Below the pieces are notes generated by a model. The model was not told where the DNA came from and did not search any database. It saw only the letters and a list, made by a program, of their open reading frames with translations. Source: an uncultured Clostridia bacterium (GTDB lineage Bacteria; Bacillota; Clostridia; Christensenellales; Pumilibacteraceae). Taken from it: a stretch of 23,512 nucleotides of DNA. Positions 14,657 to 22,888 of this stretch are shown in pieces (positions within the stretch are counted from its first letter, which is position 1; each line of letters begins with the position of its first letter). Made by a program: the position numbers and the translations under genes. The stretch covers positions 1 to 23,512 of the forward strand of contig CAKQJJ010000005.1 of the NCBI GenBank assembly GCA_934247335.1, given 5' to 3'.

Positions 14657-15744
14657 AAGAAAGAGTGGTTATAGGAATGTCCGGCGGAGTGGACAGCTCG
14701 GTTGCGGCATACCTTTTAAAACAACAGGGCTACGACGTCATCGGTCTTTTCATGCACAACTGGGAAGAGGAAGAAGGCGGCTACTGCACTTCCGCCGACG
14801 ACTGGAACGACGTTATCGGCGTGTGCGGAAAATTGGGCATACCCTACTATTCGGTCAATTTCGCCAAAGAGTACATGGACAGGGTTTTCAAGTACTTTCT
14901 GGACGAATACGCAAAGGGCAGAACGCCCAATCCCGACGTACTTTGCAATCGCGAAATAAAGTTCGGTCCGTTTGCCGAATACGCAAATAAATTGGGCGCC
15001 GACTTCGTGGCAACCGGTCATTATTGCGACATAAGCCGCGGCGGAGAAAAAACAATGCTTCTCTCCGCGCTGGACGACAACAAGGACCAGACCTATTTTC
15101 TCAATCAGGTGAAAACGGAGCAGCTTAAAAACGTAATGTTCCCGCTCGGCAATATGAAAAAGCCCGAGGTGCGTGAAATAGCCGAAAGAGAAGGGCTGGT
15201 TACCGCAAAAAAGAAGGATTCAACCGGCATTTGCTTTATAGGCGAACGCAAGTTCCGCAAATTCCTGTCCGAGTATCTGCCCGGCAAAAAAGGCGAAATC
15301 GTGGACACCGAAGGCAAAGTCATCGGCGAGCATCTGGGGCTTATGTACTACACGCTCGGTCAGCGCAAAGGACTGGGCATAGGCGGCGTAAAAGGCGAGG
15401 ATCAGAATCGCTGGTACGTCGTGGACAAGGACATGCAAAACAATCGGCTCGTGGTGTCGTGCGGCGAGGGCGAAGAGCTTTTTTCGCGCGGGCTTACCGC
15501 AAGCGGACTTAATATAATAGGCGAGTGGGATAAGAAAGACTTTATTTGTACGGCAAAATTCCGCTATCGTCAGGGCGAACAGGAGGTTTCCGCGCATATC
15601 GACGGAGATAAACTGCGCCTTGAATTCATGCAGCCGCAAAGGGCTGTCACACCCGGTCAATACGCCGTTTTATACACGGAAAGCGATATCCCCGGCAAGA
15701 GAAGATGCCTGGGCGGCGCCGTTATAGAAACGGTTGCCAAATAG
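14653..15744 (+). CDS. mnmA: tRNA-specific 2-thiouridylase
   Basis: MnmA adds sulfur to U34 at the wobble position of Lys, Glu and Gln tRNAs, using ATP and persulfide sulfur from a cysteine desulfurase. The 363-residue protein has the PP-loop GMSGGVDSS (8-16), the catalytic C98 in PDVLCNREIKF and the partner C194 in STGICFIGERKF, and ends in the usual beta-barrel domain. The ATG at 14653 overlaps the tsaD stop (ATGA); a longer open frame from 14542 lies inside tsaD and would add an unrelated basic stretch, so it is rejected. Confidence 0.97.
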   Translation: MKERVVIGMSGGVDSSVAAYLLKQQGYDVIGLFMHNWEEEEGGYCTSADDWNDVIGVCGKLGIPYYSVNFAKEYMDRVFKYFLDEYAKGRTPNPDVLCNREIKFGPFAEYANKLGADFVATGHYCDISRGGEKTMLLSALDDNKDQTYFLNQVKTEQLKNVMFPLGNMKKPEVREIAEREGLVTAKKKDSTGICFIGERKFRKFLSEYLPGKKGEIVDTEGKVIGEHLGLMYYTLGQRKGLGIGGVKGEDQNRWYVVDKDMQNNRLVVSCGEGEELFSRGLTASGLNIIGEWDKKDFICTAKFRYRQGEQEVSAHIDGDKLRLEFMQPQRAVTPGQYAVLYTESDIPGKRRCLGGAVIETVAK

Positions 15745-15766
15745 ATAAACAATAAGGAGAAATTAA

Positions 15767-17932
15767 ATGATAAGTAAATTTTCAGACGAAAAACTGCGCG
15801 AGATTATCTCGACCATGACCGTCCGCGAAAAAGCGGCGCAAATGACGCAGCTCAACGCAAATCTTCTGACCACCGACGAGAACGGCGAAATCACCGGACC
15901 GGCTTTGCAGTGGTCGCTCACCAAAGAGGACGTGCACGCAATGGGCTCCACGCTTAACTATCGCGGCGTCAAGGCGTGCATTGAAATGCAGAAGGCACAC
16001 CTCGAAAACGATCCGCACGGCATTCCGATGATGGGCATGATGGACATTATTCACGGCTGCCACACCATCTATCCCGTGCCGGTTGCGCTCGGATGCTCGT
16101 TCGATCCCCAGATGATAGAGCAGCTTTACTCGATGGCGGCAAAAGAAGCGGCGGCTTCGGGCGTTCACGTGGCGTTTGCGCCCATGTGCGACCTTGCCCG
16201 CGACGCTCGTTGGGGCAGAGTAGTCGAAACCACCGGCGAAGATCCGTATATGAACAGTCTGTACGCCGCAGCCGCAACCCGCGGTTTTCAGGGCGACGAC
16301 ATAAGCGATCCCCACAAGGTTGCCGCATGCCTTAAACACTTTGCATGCTACGGTGCTGCGGAAGGCGGAAGAGATTACAACACCGTTGACATGAGCGAGC
16401 GCACCGCAAGAGAGTTTTACTTAAAGGCTTACAAAGCTGCCGTTGACGCCGGTATCGCAATGGCAATGACCTCGTTCAATATTTACGACGGCATTCCGAT
16501 GACTGCAAACAAAGCGATGACGGTTGACCTTCTCCGCAAGGAATGGGGCTTCGACGGCGTAGTCATTTCCGACTACAACGCGTTCGGAGAAATGGTTCCG
16601 CACGGCTACGAACAGGACGGCGCGAAGATTGCTCTGCGCGCGTTCGAGGCGGGCGAAGATATCGAAATGATGTCGCCCAACTATCTGTTCAATATGGAAA
16701 AACTGGTAAAAAGCGGCAAAATCGACGAAAAAGAGCTGGACGAGCGCGTGTTCCGCATTCTCAAACTCAAACGCGACCTCGGATTGTTTGACGATCCCAT
16801 GCGCGGAATGAGTGAAGAGCGCGAAAAAACCGAATGTCTTACTCCCGAAAACCGCGAACTGGTTCGCAAAGCCGCCGAAAAGAGCTGCGTTCTCCTTAAA
16901 AACGACGGCGCGTTGCCGCTTAAAGACGAAAAAGTCGCGCTTATCGGACCGTTTGCCGACGCAGGCAACATTATCGGAACGTGGCGCGCTTACGGCAAGA
17001 GCGAGGACACTGTTACGATCAAGGCTGCGTTTGAAAAGGACGGTAAACAGTTTACGTACGCACGTGGTTGCGGCTGGGAGCTTAAAGCCGACGACGAAAG
17101 CGGATTTGAAGAAGCTATCGCCGTTGCGAGAAGAGCGGACAAAGTGGTTATGTGCCTCGGCGAGGAACAGGATTACAGCGGCGAAGGCAAAAGCCGTTCA
17201 AACATCGTAATTCCGGCGCTGCAAGTAAAACTGCTTGAAAAAATCAAAGAAGTAAACGACAATATCGTACTGGTTCTGTTCACCGGCAGACCGCTTATCC
17301 TCACCGATATTCTGCCGCTTTGCAAGTCGGTCGTGCTCGTATGGCAGCCCGGTACCGAAGGCGGCAGCGCAATCGAAAATCTTTTGTACGGAAAAGTCAA
17401 CTTCTCCGCAAAGCTTTCCATGTCCTTCCCGTACGCTGTCGGACAGTGCCCGATTTACTACAATATGATGAACACCGGTCGCCCCTGCTACGGCGACTTC
17501 GAGAAGATGGGCTATTCCTCCAGATATCTGGATATTCCCACCCGTCCTTTCCTGCCATACGGCTTCGGCTTGTCCTATTCCAGGTTCGAGTACGGCAAAG
17601 TCACGCTTTCGTCCGACAAAATGGAACGCGGCGGCACGATTACCGCTTCGGTGGAAGTCACCAACGCTTCCGAAACGGACGGCGAAGAAGTGGTGCAGCT
17701 GTATATTCACGACCTGTTCGCTTCGCGCGTGCGCCCCATAAAAGAACTCAAAGCGTATAAGAAACTTTTGATTAAAGCGGGCGAAACCGTGCTTGTCGAG
17801 TTTGAAATCGACGAAAATATGCTTAAATTCTGGGACGAGAACATGGACTACGTTGCCGAAAACGGCGAATTCGATATCTTTATCGACGGTAGCAGCGCAA
17901 CCGAAAACAAGGCTCGTTTCATCCTTCAATGA
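15767..17932 (+). CDS. Glycoside hydrolase family 3 beta-glycosidase
   Basis: This 721-residue enzyme has the three-part GH3 layout: a TIM barrel, an alpha/beta sandwich and a C-terminal fibronectin-III-like domain (from about 605). The nucleophile is D269 in GVVISDY; K190-H191 and the R-D-Y after it bind the sugar at the -1 site. E473 in DYSGEGKSR is the likely acid/base. No signal peptide is present, so it should act in the cytosol on imported disaccharides or oligosaccharides. Family 3 covers beta-glucosidase, beta-xylosidase and others, and the exact sugar cannot be told. AAGGAG (15754-15759) sits 7 bases before the ATG. Only 22 bases separate it from mnmA, with no promoter seen, and its stop overlaps dtd (ATGA), so it appears embedded in the translation-gene run. 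Confidence 0.95.
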   Translation: MISKFSDEKLREIISTMTVREKAAQMTQLNANLLTTDENGEITGPALQWSLTKEDVHAMGSTLNYRGVKACIEMQKAHLENDPHGIPMMGMMDIIHGCHTIYPVPVALGCSFDPQMIEQLYSMAAKEAAASGVHVAFAPMCDLARDARWGRVVETTGEDPYMNSLYAAAATRGFQGDDISDPHKVAACLKHFACYGAAEGGRDYNTVDMSERTAREFYLKAYKAAVDAGIAMAMTSFNIYDGIPMTANKAMTVDLLRKEWGFDGVVISDYNAFGEMVPHGYEQDGAKIALRAFEAGEDIEMMSPNYLFNMEKLVKSGKIDEKELDERVFRILKLKRDLGLFDDPMRGMSEEREKTECLTPENRELVRKAAEKSCVLLKNDGALPLKDEKVALIGPFADAGNIIGTWRAYGKSEDTVTIKAAFEKDGKQFTYARGCGWELKADDESGFEEAIAVARRADKVVMCLGEEQDYSGEGKSRSNIVIPALQVKLLEKIKEVNDNIVLVLFTGRPLILTDILPLCKSVVLVWQPGTEGGSAIENLLYGKVNFSAKLSMSFPYAVGQCPIYYNMMNTGRPCYGDFEKMGYSSRYLDIPTRPFLPYGFGLSYSRFEYGKVTLSSDKMERGGTITASVEVTNASETDGEEVVQLYIHDLFASRVRPIKELKAYKKLLIKAGETVLVEFEIDENMLKFWDENMDYVAENGEFDIFIDGSSATENKARFILQ

Positions 17933-18369
17933 GAGCGGTAATTCAGCGCGTTAAAAACGCCTGCCTTAAAGTGGACGGCACCGTTATTTCGGAAATCGGC
18001 AAAGGTTACGTCGTGTTTTTCGGAGTAAAACAGGGTGACGACGAAATTAAAGCCGATTATATCGTGCGTAAAATCGCCGCCATGCGCCTGTTCGAGGACG
18101 GAAACGGCAAGATGAACCTTTCGCTTTCCGACGTCGGCGGCGAAGTATTGTTCGTGTCGCAGTTTACGCTGTTTGCCGAATGTCGCCACGGCAACCGCCC
18201 CGGGTTCTCGCTTGCCGAAAAGCCGGAGCGCGCCAATGCGCTGTACGAGTACGCGGCGGAAAAACTGTCCGCGCTCGTGCCGGTAAAAAAGGGCGTTTTC
18301 GGTGCGGACATGAAAATAACGCAGGAAAACGACGGACCGGTAACAATTATTCTCGACAGCGAAGAGTAA
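17929..18369 (+). CDS. dtd: D-aminoacyl-tRNA deacylase
   Basis: Dtd frees D-amino acids (and glycine mischarged on tRNA-Ala) from tRNA. The 146-residue length is standard. It shows the SQFTLFA active-site strand (77-83) and the C-terminal NDGPVTI (134-140), whose Gly-Pro forms the chirality-checking cis-proline motif. The ATG overlaps the stop of the GH3 gene (ATGA), so the two are likely translated together. It is the last gene of the run that begins near secA/prfB and is followed by a bidirectional terminator. Confidence 0.97.
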   Translation: MRAVIQRVKNACLKVDGTVISEIGKGYVVFFGVKQGDDEIKADYIVRKIAAMRLFEDGNGKMNLSLSDVGGEVLFVSQFTLFAECRHGNRPGFSLAEKPERANALYEYAAEKLSALVPVKKGVFGADMKITQENDGPVTIILDSEE

Positions 18370-18426
18370 CGAAAAACGGCTTTTTGTCTTCGGAATTAAA
18401 ACCGTGCGACAACGCTTAAATTCAAT

Positions 18427-18466
18427 AAAAAAAATCCTCCCGGGAGTAAACCGAGGGGATTTTTTA
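18427..18466. terminator. Bidirectional intrinsic terminator between dtd and the cyclophilin gene
   Basis: A run of eight A (18427-18434) followed by TCCTC pairs with GGGGATTTTTT (18455-18465), giving a stem of about 11 bp with one G-U. On the plus strand it ends in T6, and on the minus strand in a T run of eight. It sits between two convergent genes and can serve both. Confidence 0.8.
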
Positions 18467-18518
18467 GAATTTTTGTGCCATTTTAATGTGATTTGCCGAT
18501 AAATTACGGCAAAAATAT

Positions 18519-19028
18519 TTATTTTCTTTTAATTGTTTTAATGACTACGGGGCTTACCGGAACGTCGTTGTAGTAGCCCACCGACGTTGTTTTGGTAAGC
18601 GAAATGCCCTTTGCGACTTCAAGACTTTCTTTATCCGAAAGTTTTCCGAACGCCGCGTACTGACCGTCGAGATATCCGCAATCGGCAACGCAGATAAAAA
18701 ACTGCGACGACGCCGAGTTTTTGTCCATTGCGCGCGCCATCGACAAAACGCCTTCTTCGTGATGCAGGTCGTTTCCCTTAAAGCCGTTGGACGCAAATTC
18801 GCCCACGACGTTTGCGGGCGCTTCCTTGTGGATAAGTTCGCCGTCTTTATCGACGAAACCGCCGCCCTGAATCATAAAGTCGGGTATAACGCGGTGAAAG
18901 CACAGCCCGTCGAAAAAGCCCTGGTCGATAAGCGACAAAAAGTTTTTCACCGTTTCGGGCGCCTTGTCCTCGTAAAGAGCCGCGTTCATCACGCTTCCGT
19001 CTTCCATAATAATGCTGATTTCAGTCAT
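18519..19028 (-). CDS. Peptidyl-prolyl cis-trans isomerase, cyclophilin type
   Basis: Cyclophilins speed proline isomerization during protein folding. The 169-residue protein has the conserved core FHRVIPDFMIQGGG (44-57) with catalytic R46 and Q54, SSQFFI (107-112) and AFGKL (126-130). The start at 19028 has GGAG 7 bases upstream on the minus strand; an open frame from 19109 adds 27 residues that would cover the promoter and is rejected. No signal peptide is seen, so it is likely cytosolic. The gene stands alone with its own promoter and is convergent with dtd. Confidence 0.95.
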   Translation of the reverse strand: MTEISIIMEDGSVMNAALYEDKAPETVKNFLSLIDQGFFDGLCFHRVIPDFMIQGGGFVDKDGELIHKEAPANVVGEFASNGFKGNDLHHEEGVLSMARAMDKNSASSQFFICVADCGYLDGQYAAFGKLSDKESLEVAKGISLTKTTSVGYYNDVPVSPVVIKTIKRK

Positions 19029-19058
19029 AATAGTTCTCCGAAAAATTATTTCACGACA

Positions 19059-19087
19059 ATGATATATCTTTTCGCGCAAAAAGTCAA
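19059..19087 (-). promoter_or_regulatory. Promoter of the cyclophilin gene
   Basis: On the minus strand, a -35 TTGACT (19082-19087) and a -10 TATCAT (19059-19064) are spaced by 17 bases. They lie about 30 bases before the chosen start. Confidence 0.7.
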
Positions 19088-19173
19088 CCGATTGCCGCGA
19101 AAGAAGCAAAATCGCGCATAACGAAAATATATGCCCCTAAAATAAGAAATAATGAAAGAATTTTCAAATATCG

Positions 19174-19202
19174 TTGCCAAAAGGGGAAAACGGGTGTATA
19201 AT
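19174..19202 (+). promoter_or_regulatory. Promoter of the glycerophosphodiester phosphodiesterase gene
   Basis: A -35 TTGCCA (19174-19179) and a perfect -10 TATAAT (19197-19202) are separated by 17 bases. The start codon is 48 bases downstream. Confidence 0.75.
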
Positions 19203-19250
19203 TGTTCTATCCGATAAGGTTCGGAAAAGCAAGATAAGGAGTAAAATTTT

Positions 19251-20084
19251 ATGGATACTAAAATAACGCTTACCGCTCATCGCGGCTATCGCGCAAAATT
19301 TCCCGAAAATACCATGACGGGCTTCCGTGAAGCACTGAAACTTGACATCGATTCAATCGAAATGGACGTTCACATGACCCGCGACCGTCAGATAGTCGTA
19401 ATGCACGACGCCGCTCTCGACCGCACTACCGACAAAACCGGTCTTATCCGCAACATGACGCTTGCCGAAGTCCGCGAAGCCGACGCCGGAATAAAGTTCG
19501 GCGAACAGTTCAAGGGCGAAAAAGTGCCCACGCTCGACGAATTTCTCGCGCTTATGGCAACCCGTCCCGACGTTAAACTTCTGCTCGAACTTAAAGATTA
19601 CCCCGAAGAGGTGGGCGACTTTGCCTACGTTTCGTGCGAAAAAACCTTCGATCTTCTCAAAAAATACGGAATCTGGGGAAGAGATCGCCTCACCGTAATT
19701 ACGTTCTCCACCGGACTGTGCGCCTGGATGAAAACGCGTTATCCGTTTGACGAGATCGCTATTCACGGCTTTTGGCCCAAATACCACATGCGCGGCTGGG
19801 AAAAGGACGACCCGTACAAATATCTCGACGAGGTGTGCCTGTTCAACGATATAAGAACTATGGACGGACGCAATCTGCCCTCGCCCACGCCGGTTGCCGA
19901 AAAGCAGTTCTTCGACGACTTCAAGGATATGAAAATAAAGCCCTGCGTGTACTACCGCTTCGACAACGATCCCGAACATTACCGTCAGGCGCTCGAAAAC
20001 GGCGCGATAGGCTTTACCTGTGACGACGCGTTCACCTGCGGCAAAATTCTGGACGAATTGGGCGCCAGAAAACTTAAAAAATAA
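19251..20084 (+). CDS. Glycerophosphodiester phosphodiesterase family protein
   Basis: Members split deacylated phospholipids into sn-glycerol-3-phosphate and an alcohol. The 277-residue protein has the TIM-barrel signature: H10-R11 and E19 in AHRGYRAKFPENT, metal-binding E37 and D39 in IEMDVHMT, the catalytic H52 in VMHDAALDRTT, and E113 in LLLELKDYP. No signal peptide or membrane segment is visible, so it is likely cytosolic. AAGGAG (19236-19241) lies 9 bases before the ATG. It has its own promoter and a strong terminator, so it forms a single-gene unit, but it sits next to a lipid-acylation operon that could use the glycerol phosphate it releases. The true substrate is unknown. Confidence 0.93.
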   Translation: MDTKITLTAHRGYRAKFPENTMTGFREALKLDIDSIEMDVHMTRDRQIVVMHDAALDRTTDKTGLIRNMTLAEVREADAGIKFGEQFKGEKVPTLDEFLALMATRPDVKLLLELKDYPEEVGDFAYVSCEKTFDLLKKYGIWGRDRLTVITFSTGLCAWMKTRYPFDEIAIHGFWPKYHMRGWEKDDPYKYLDEVCLFNDIRTMDGRNLPSPTPVAEKQFFDDFKDMKIKPCVYYRFDNDPEHYRQALENGAIGFTCDDAFTCGKILDELGARKLKK

Positions 20085-20102
20085 AGCGTTTTTCCGCTTG
20101 GA

Positions 20103-20136
20103 AACGACGAATCTTCCGCAAGGTTCGCCGTTTTTT
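20103..20136 (+). terminator. Intrinsic terminator after the phosphodiesterase gene
   Basis: AACGACGAATCTT (20103-20115) pairs with AAGGTTCGCCGTT (20120-20132) around a CCGC loop, 13 positions with one A-C mismatch and one T-G. A run of T6 (20131-20136) and further T-rich bases follow. Confidence 0.85.
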
Positions 20137-20209
20137 CTTTATTGCGGAGAAGTTTGGAGACAGTTTATCACGAATTGTACACCAAGTGGTCGGAAAGCTA
20201 TTGTTTTGC

Positions 20210-20238
20210 TTGCTTAAAACGTAGTTTTGTGTTAAAAT
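20210..20238 (+). promoter_or_regulatory. Promoter of the ligase-acyltransferase operon
   Basis: A -35 TTGCTT (20210-20215), 17-base spacer and -10 TAAAAT (20233-20238) with TG at 20230-20231 (extended -10). It lies downstream of the terminator at 20103-20136 and 54 bases before the first start codon of the operon. Confidence 0.6.
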
Positions 20239-20291
20239 ATAACTATTACATTATACGCCGCAAAAGGCAAGGCAGAATTAGCGATAGATAA

Positions 20292-22211
20292 ATGAAAGCC
20301 GCGGGTCTGGGAAAAGAAAAATCAATAGATGCGTTTGTCAAAAGCAAAATAAAAATGCTTGAACAAGCCGACAAGAACATGAAAAACATGTTCTCGTTTA
20401 TGTTTTCGGAAAGCGAAAACGTCATGTTCGAGCAGAGCGACGGCATAAAAATAAGCAAAAAAACTTACGGCGAATGCAAAAAGCTGTCCGTTCGCCGCGC
20501 GGCTGCGCTCTCCTCGGGGCTTGGCAACCACGAGAAAAACGCGGTAGTGGGTCTTTATATGGACAACGGAAGCGAATGGATAGAGTGCTTCTGGGCAATA
20601 CTGATGTGCTCGTGCCGCCCGCTTCTTCTCAATATGCGCCTGCCCGACGAAATAATCGAAAAAACGCTTTCGGAAATCGGTGCGATTGCGGTTTTAAGCG
20701 ATAAAAAGTCTTTTTCGGTGAAATCGATAAACCCGCTTGCGCTCGATCTGCCCGAAAACGCGTGCGAGCCGGACGAGTTCGGCGATGAATTTTTCGTCAT
20801 GTCGTCGGGAACCAGCCAAAACGTCAAGGTTTGCGGGTATAAAGCCGAAAATCTGTACGCGCAGATCGTGGACAGCTACGGAATAATCAAAAAGTGCGCG
20901 CTTATGAAAAAGCATTACGAGGGCAATCTCAAACAGCTGACTCTGCTGCCGTTTTATCACATTTTCGGCTTCGTCGCCGTGTATATGTGGTTTGCGTTCT
21001 TCTCGCGCACGTTCGTCGTTCTCCGCGATATGAGCCCCGAAACGATAATACGCACCGTCCGCCGCCATAAAGTTACGCACATATTCGCCGTTCCGTTGTT
21101 CTGGGAAAAGGTATACTCTCAGGCAATTGCAGGCATAAAAGCGCGCGGCGAAAAAACCTATAAAAAATTTCTTAAAGGCATGAAAATTTCGCGCGGGCTG
21201 GGCAATTCCGCCGCCGGAAGATTATTTCGCAAGTACGCGTTTTCAGAGGTACGTGACCGCATTTTCGGCGACACGATAAGCTTTACCATAACCGGCGGAG
21301 GCGCGATTTCCCCGGCTGCCATCGAATTTTTCAACGCGATAGGCTACCGTCTTGCCGACGGCTACGGCGCAACCGAAATAGGAATAACGTCGGTGGAACT
21401 TTCAAACAAATTCGGCAAAATCACGTCGCGCTCGGTGGGCAAACCGTTCTCGTCCTGCCGCTACCGTATAAACGAAAAGGGTGAACTAATGGTGTCCGGC
21501 TCGTCGTCCGCTTCCGAAATTTACGAAGGCGGCGCATTGCGCGAAAAAACCGAATGGTTCAACACGCACGACCTTGCCGAGTATAAAAACGGCAGATACT
21601 ATATTTCCGGGCGCGTGGACGACCTTATTATCTCGCCCAACGGCGAAAACTTAAATCCGTTGCTGACGGAAAGCGCTATTTCGGCGGACGGAGTTAAAGG
21701 CGTGTGCCTTATCCCCGGCGAAAACGGCAGCCTTCCCGTGCTGCTTGCCTCCGTGGGCGCGTATATTACGCCCGCCCGCGCAAAAATCGTGACCGCGCAG
21801 CTCAATCGGAACCTTGCCTCGCTCAACCTGAAAAGCCAGGTGGGAAAGATAGAACTTATCGGCGAAGAATTTATCCGCGGCGACGAGTTCAAGCTTAACA
21901 GACGGCGCATTGCCTCCGATTATCGTTCGGGAAAGCTGAAAATCGTGTCTTTTGAAGGCAAACCGGACGACGGCGAGTGGGACGAACTTACGCTTAAAAT
22001 ACGTTCGCTTTTCGCTTCCGCGCTTAATATAAGCGCCGACGAAATTTCGCTTGGCGGCGACTTTTTTTCCGATTTCGGCGGCACGAGCATAGACTATTTT
22101 GCGTTTGCCGCCGCGTTTGCGCGCGAGTTTTCGCTGCCGACGGAAACGGTAATTTCGGCAAATTTGCACACGATAGAAGCGGCTGCGGCTTTCGTCAGGG
22201 CTAATCAATGA
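20292..22211 (+). CDS. Adenylate-forming acyl ligase fused to a C-terminal acyl carrier domain
   Basis: The N-terminal part (about 40-545) is an ANL-superfamily ligase that should activate a carboxylic acid as acyl-AMP. Visible motifs are the phosphate loop SSGTSQNVK (171-179, diverged from the usual TTGxPK), GYGATE (357-362), D427 in THDLAEY, R441 in SGRVDDLI, and a candidate catalytic K534 in DEFKLNRR. The C-terminal 75 residues form a carrier domain with DFGGTSIDYF, where S599 should carry phosphopantetheine. The enzyme could therefore load its own carrier in cis. No ketosynthase or condensation domain is present. No strong ribosome site precedes the ATG at 20292, so a start at 20379 or nearby is possible. 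It overlaps the next gene (ATGA). Fatty acid is the likely substrate given the acyltransferases that follow; this is inference. Confidence 0.88.
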   Translation: MKAAGLGKEKSIDAFVKSKIKMLEQADKNMKNMFSFMFSESENVMFEQSDGIKISKKTYGECKKLSVRRAAALSSGLGNHEKNAVVGLYMDNGSEWIECFWAILMCSCRPLLLNMRLPDEIIEKTLSEIGAIAVLSDKKSFSVKSINPLALDLPENACEPDEFGDEFFVMSSGTSQNVKVCGYKAENLYAQIVDSYGIIKKCALMKKHYEGNLKQLTLLPFYHIFGFVAVYMWFAFFSRTFVVLRDMSPETIIRTVRRHKVTHIFAVPLFWEKVYSQAIAGIKARGEKTYKKFLKGMKISRGLGNSAAGRLFRKYAFSEVRDRIFGDTISFTITGGGAISPAAIEFFNAIGYRLADGYGATEIGITSVELSNKFGKITSRSVGKPFSSCRYRINEKGELMVSGSSSASEIYEGGALREKTEWFNTHDLAEYKNGRYYISGRVDDLIISPNGENLNPLLTESAISADGVKGVCLIPGENGSLPVLLASVGAYITPARAKIVTAQLNRNLASLNLKSQVGKIELIGEEFIRGDEFKLNRRRIASDYRSGKLKIVSFEGKPDDGEWDELTLKIRSLFASALNISADEISLGGDFFSDFGGTSIDYFAFAAAFAREFSLPTETVISANLHTIEAAAAFVRANQ

Positions 22212-22888
22212 TAAGATTTTTCAATACTTTTACAAAAATAACCGCCTATCCCGTGCAGAAAGCGTGTTTCAACACTAAAATTCTGTACGAGGATAAAAGC
22301 GTGCAAAACCGCAGGATAAAGGGTCCCGCGATAGTCGTGTGCAATCACACTTCGGTGTACGACTACGCGGTGCTATTGTTCGTGTTCTTTTCGCGCACCG
22401 TCCGCTACCAGATGGCGGAAGTGCTTTTCAAAAAGAAATTTTTGGGCGCTTTTCTGAAAATGCTGGGCGGAATAAGAGTGGACCGCGGCTCAAACGACTT
22501 TGCTTTCATGGCTAAGTGCGAAAAAATACTGGCAAAAGGCGGCTGCGTGGGCATTTTCCCCGAAAGCCGACTGCCCGTAGAGGGTGAAGAGCGTCCGCTT
22601 CCCTTTAAACCCGGCGCCGTAACGCTTGCTCTCACCGCCGGCGTTCCCGTCATTCCCGTGTACACCAACGGCTGCTATTTCGGAAAAGTAAAGGTAAAAA
22701 CCCCGGACGGCAAAATCAAAAAACAGCGCGCGAAAGTAATCATCGGAACGCCGCTTTACCCTGCCGATATGTACGACGAGAACAAAAGCGAAAAGCAGAA
22801 TATCGAGGACATAACCGCCGCACTCAGGCAAAAAATCATAAGCTTAGGTCAAATTCTGAATGAAAAAGAACAAAGTACTGTCATTTAA
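22208..22888 (+). CDS. 1-acyl-sn-glycerol-3-phosphate acyltransferase family (PlsC-like), first copy
   Basis: PlsC-type enzymes move an acyl chain from acyl-ACP or acyl-CoA to a glycerol-phosphate or lysolipid acceptor at the inner membrane face. The 226-residue protein has the catalytic NHTSVYD (H47 and D52), the block GGIRVDRG (87-94) and the acceptor-binding FPESR (117-121), followed by VPVIPVY. No long membrane helix is clear, but hydrophobic patches near 53-62 and 145-152 could sit on the membrane. Its ATG overlaps the ligase stop (ATGA), which implies coupled translation, and its 3' end overlaps the next acyltransferase by 29 bases. The acceptor is not known; it may not be the housekeeping PlsC. 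Confidence 0.92.
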   Translation: MIRFFNTFTKITAYPVQKACFNTKILYEDKSVQNRRIKGPAIVVCNHTSVYDYAVLLFVFFSRTVRYQMAEVLFKKKFLGAFLKMLGGIRVDRGSNDFAFMAKCEKILAKGGCVGIFPESRLPVEGEERPLPFKPGAVTLALTAGVPVIPVYTNGCYFGKVKVKTPDGKIKKQRAKVIIGTPLYPADMYDENKSEKQNIEDITAALRQKIISLGQILNEKEQSTVI

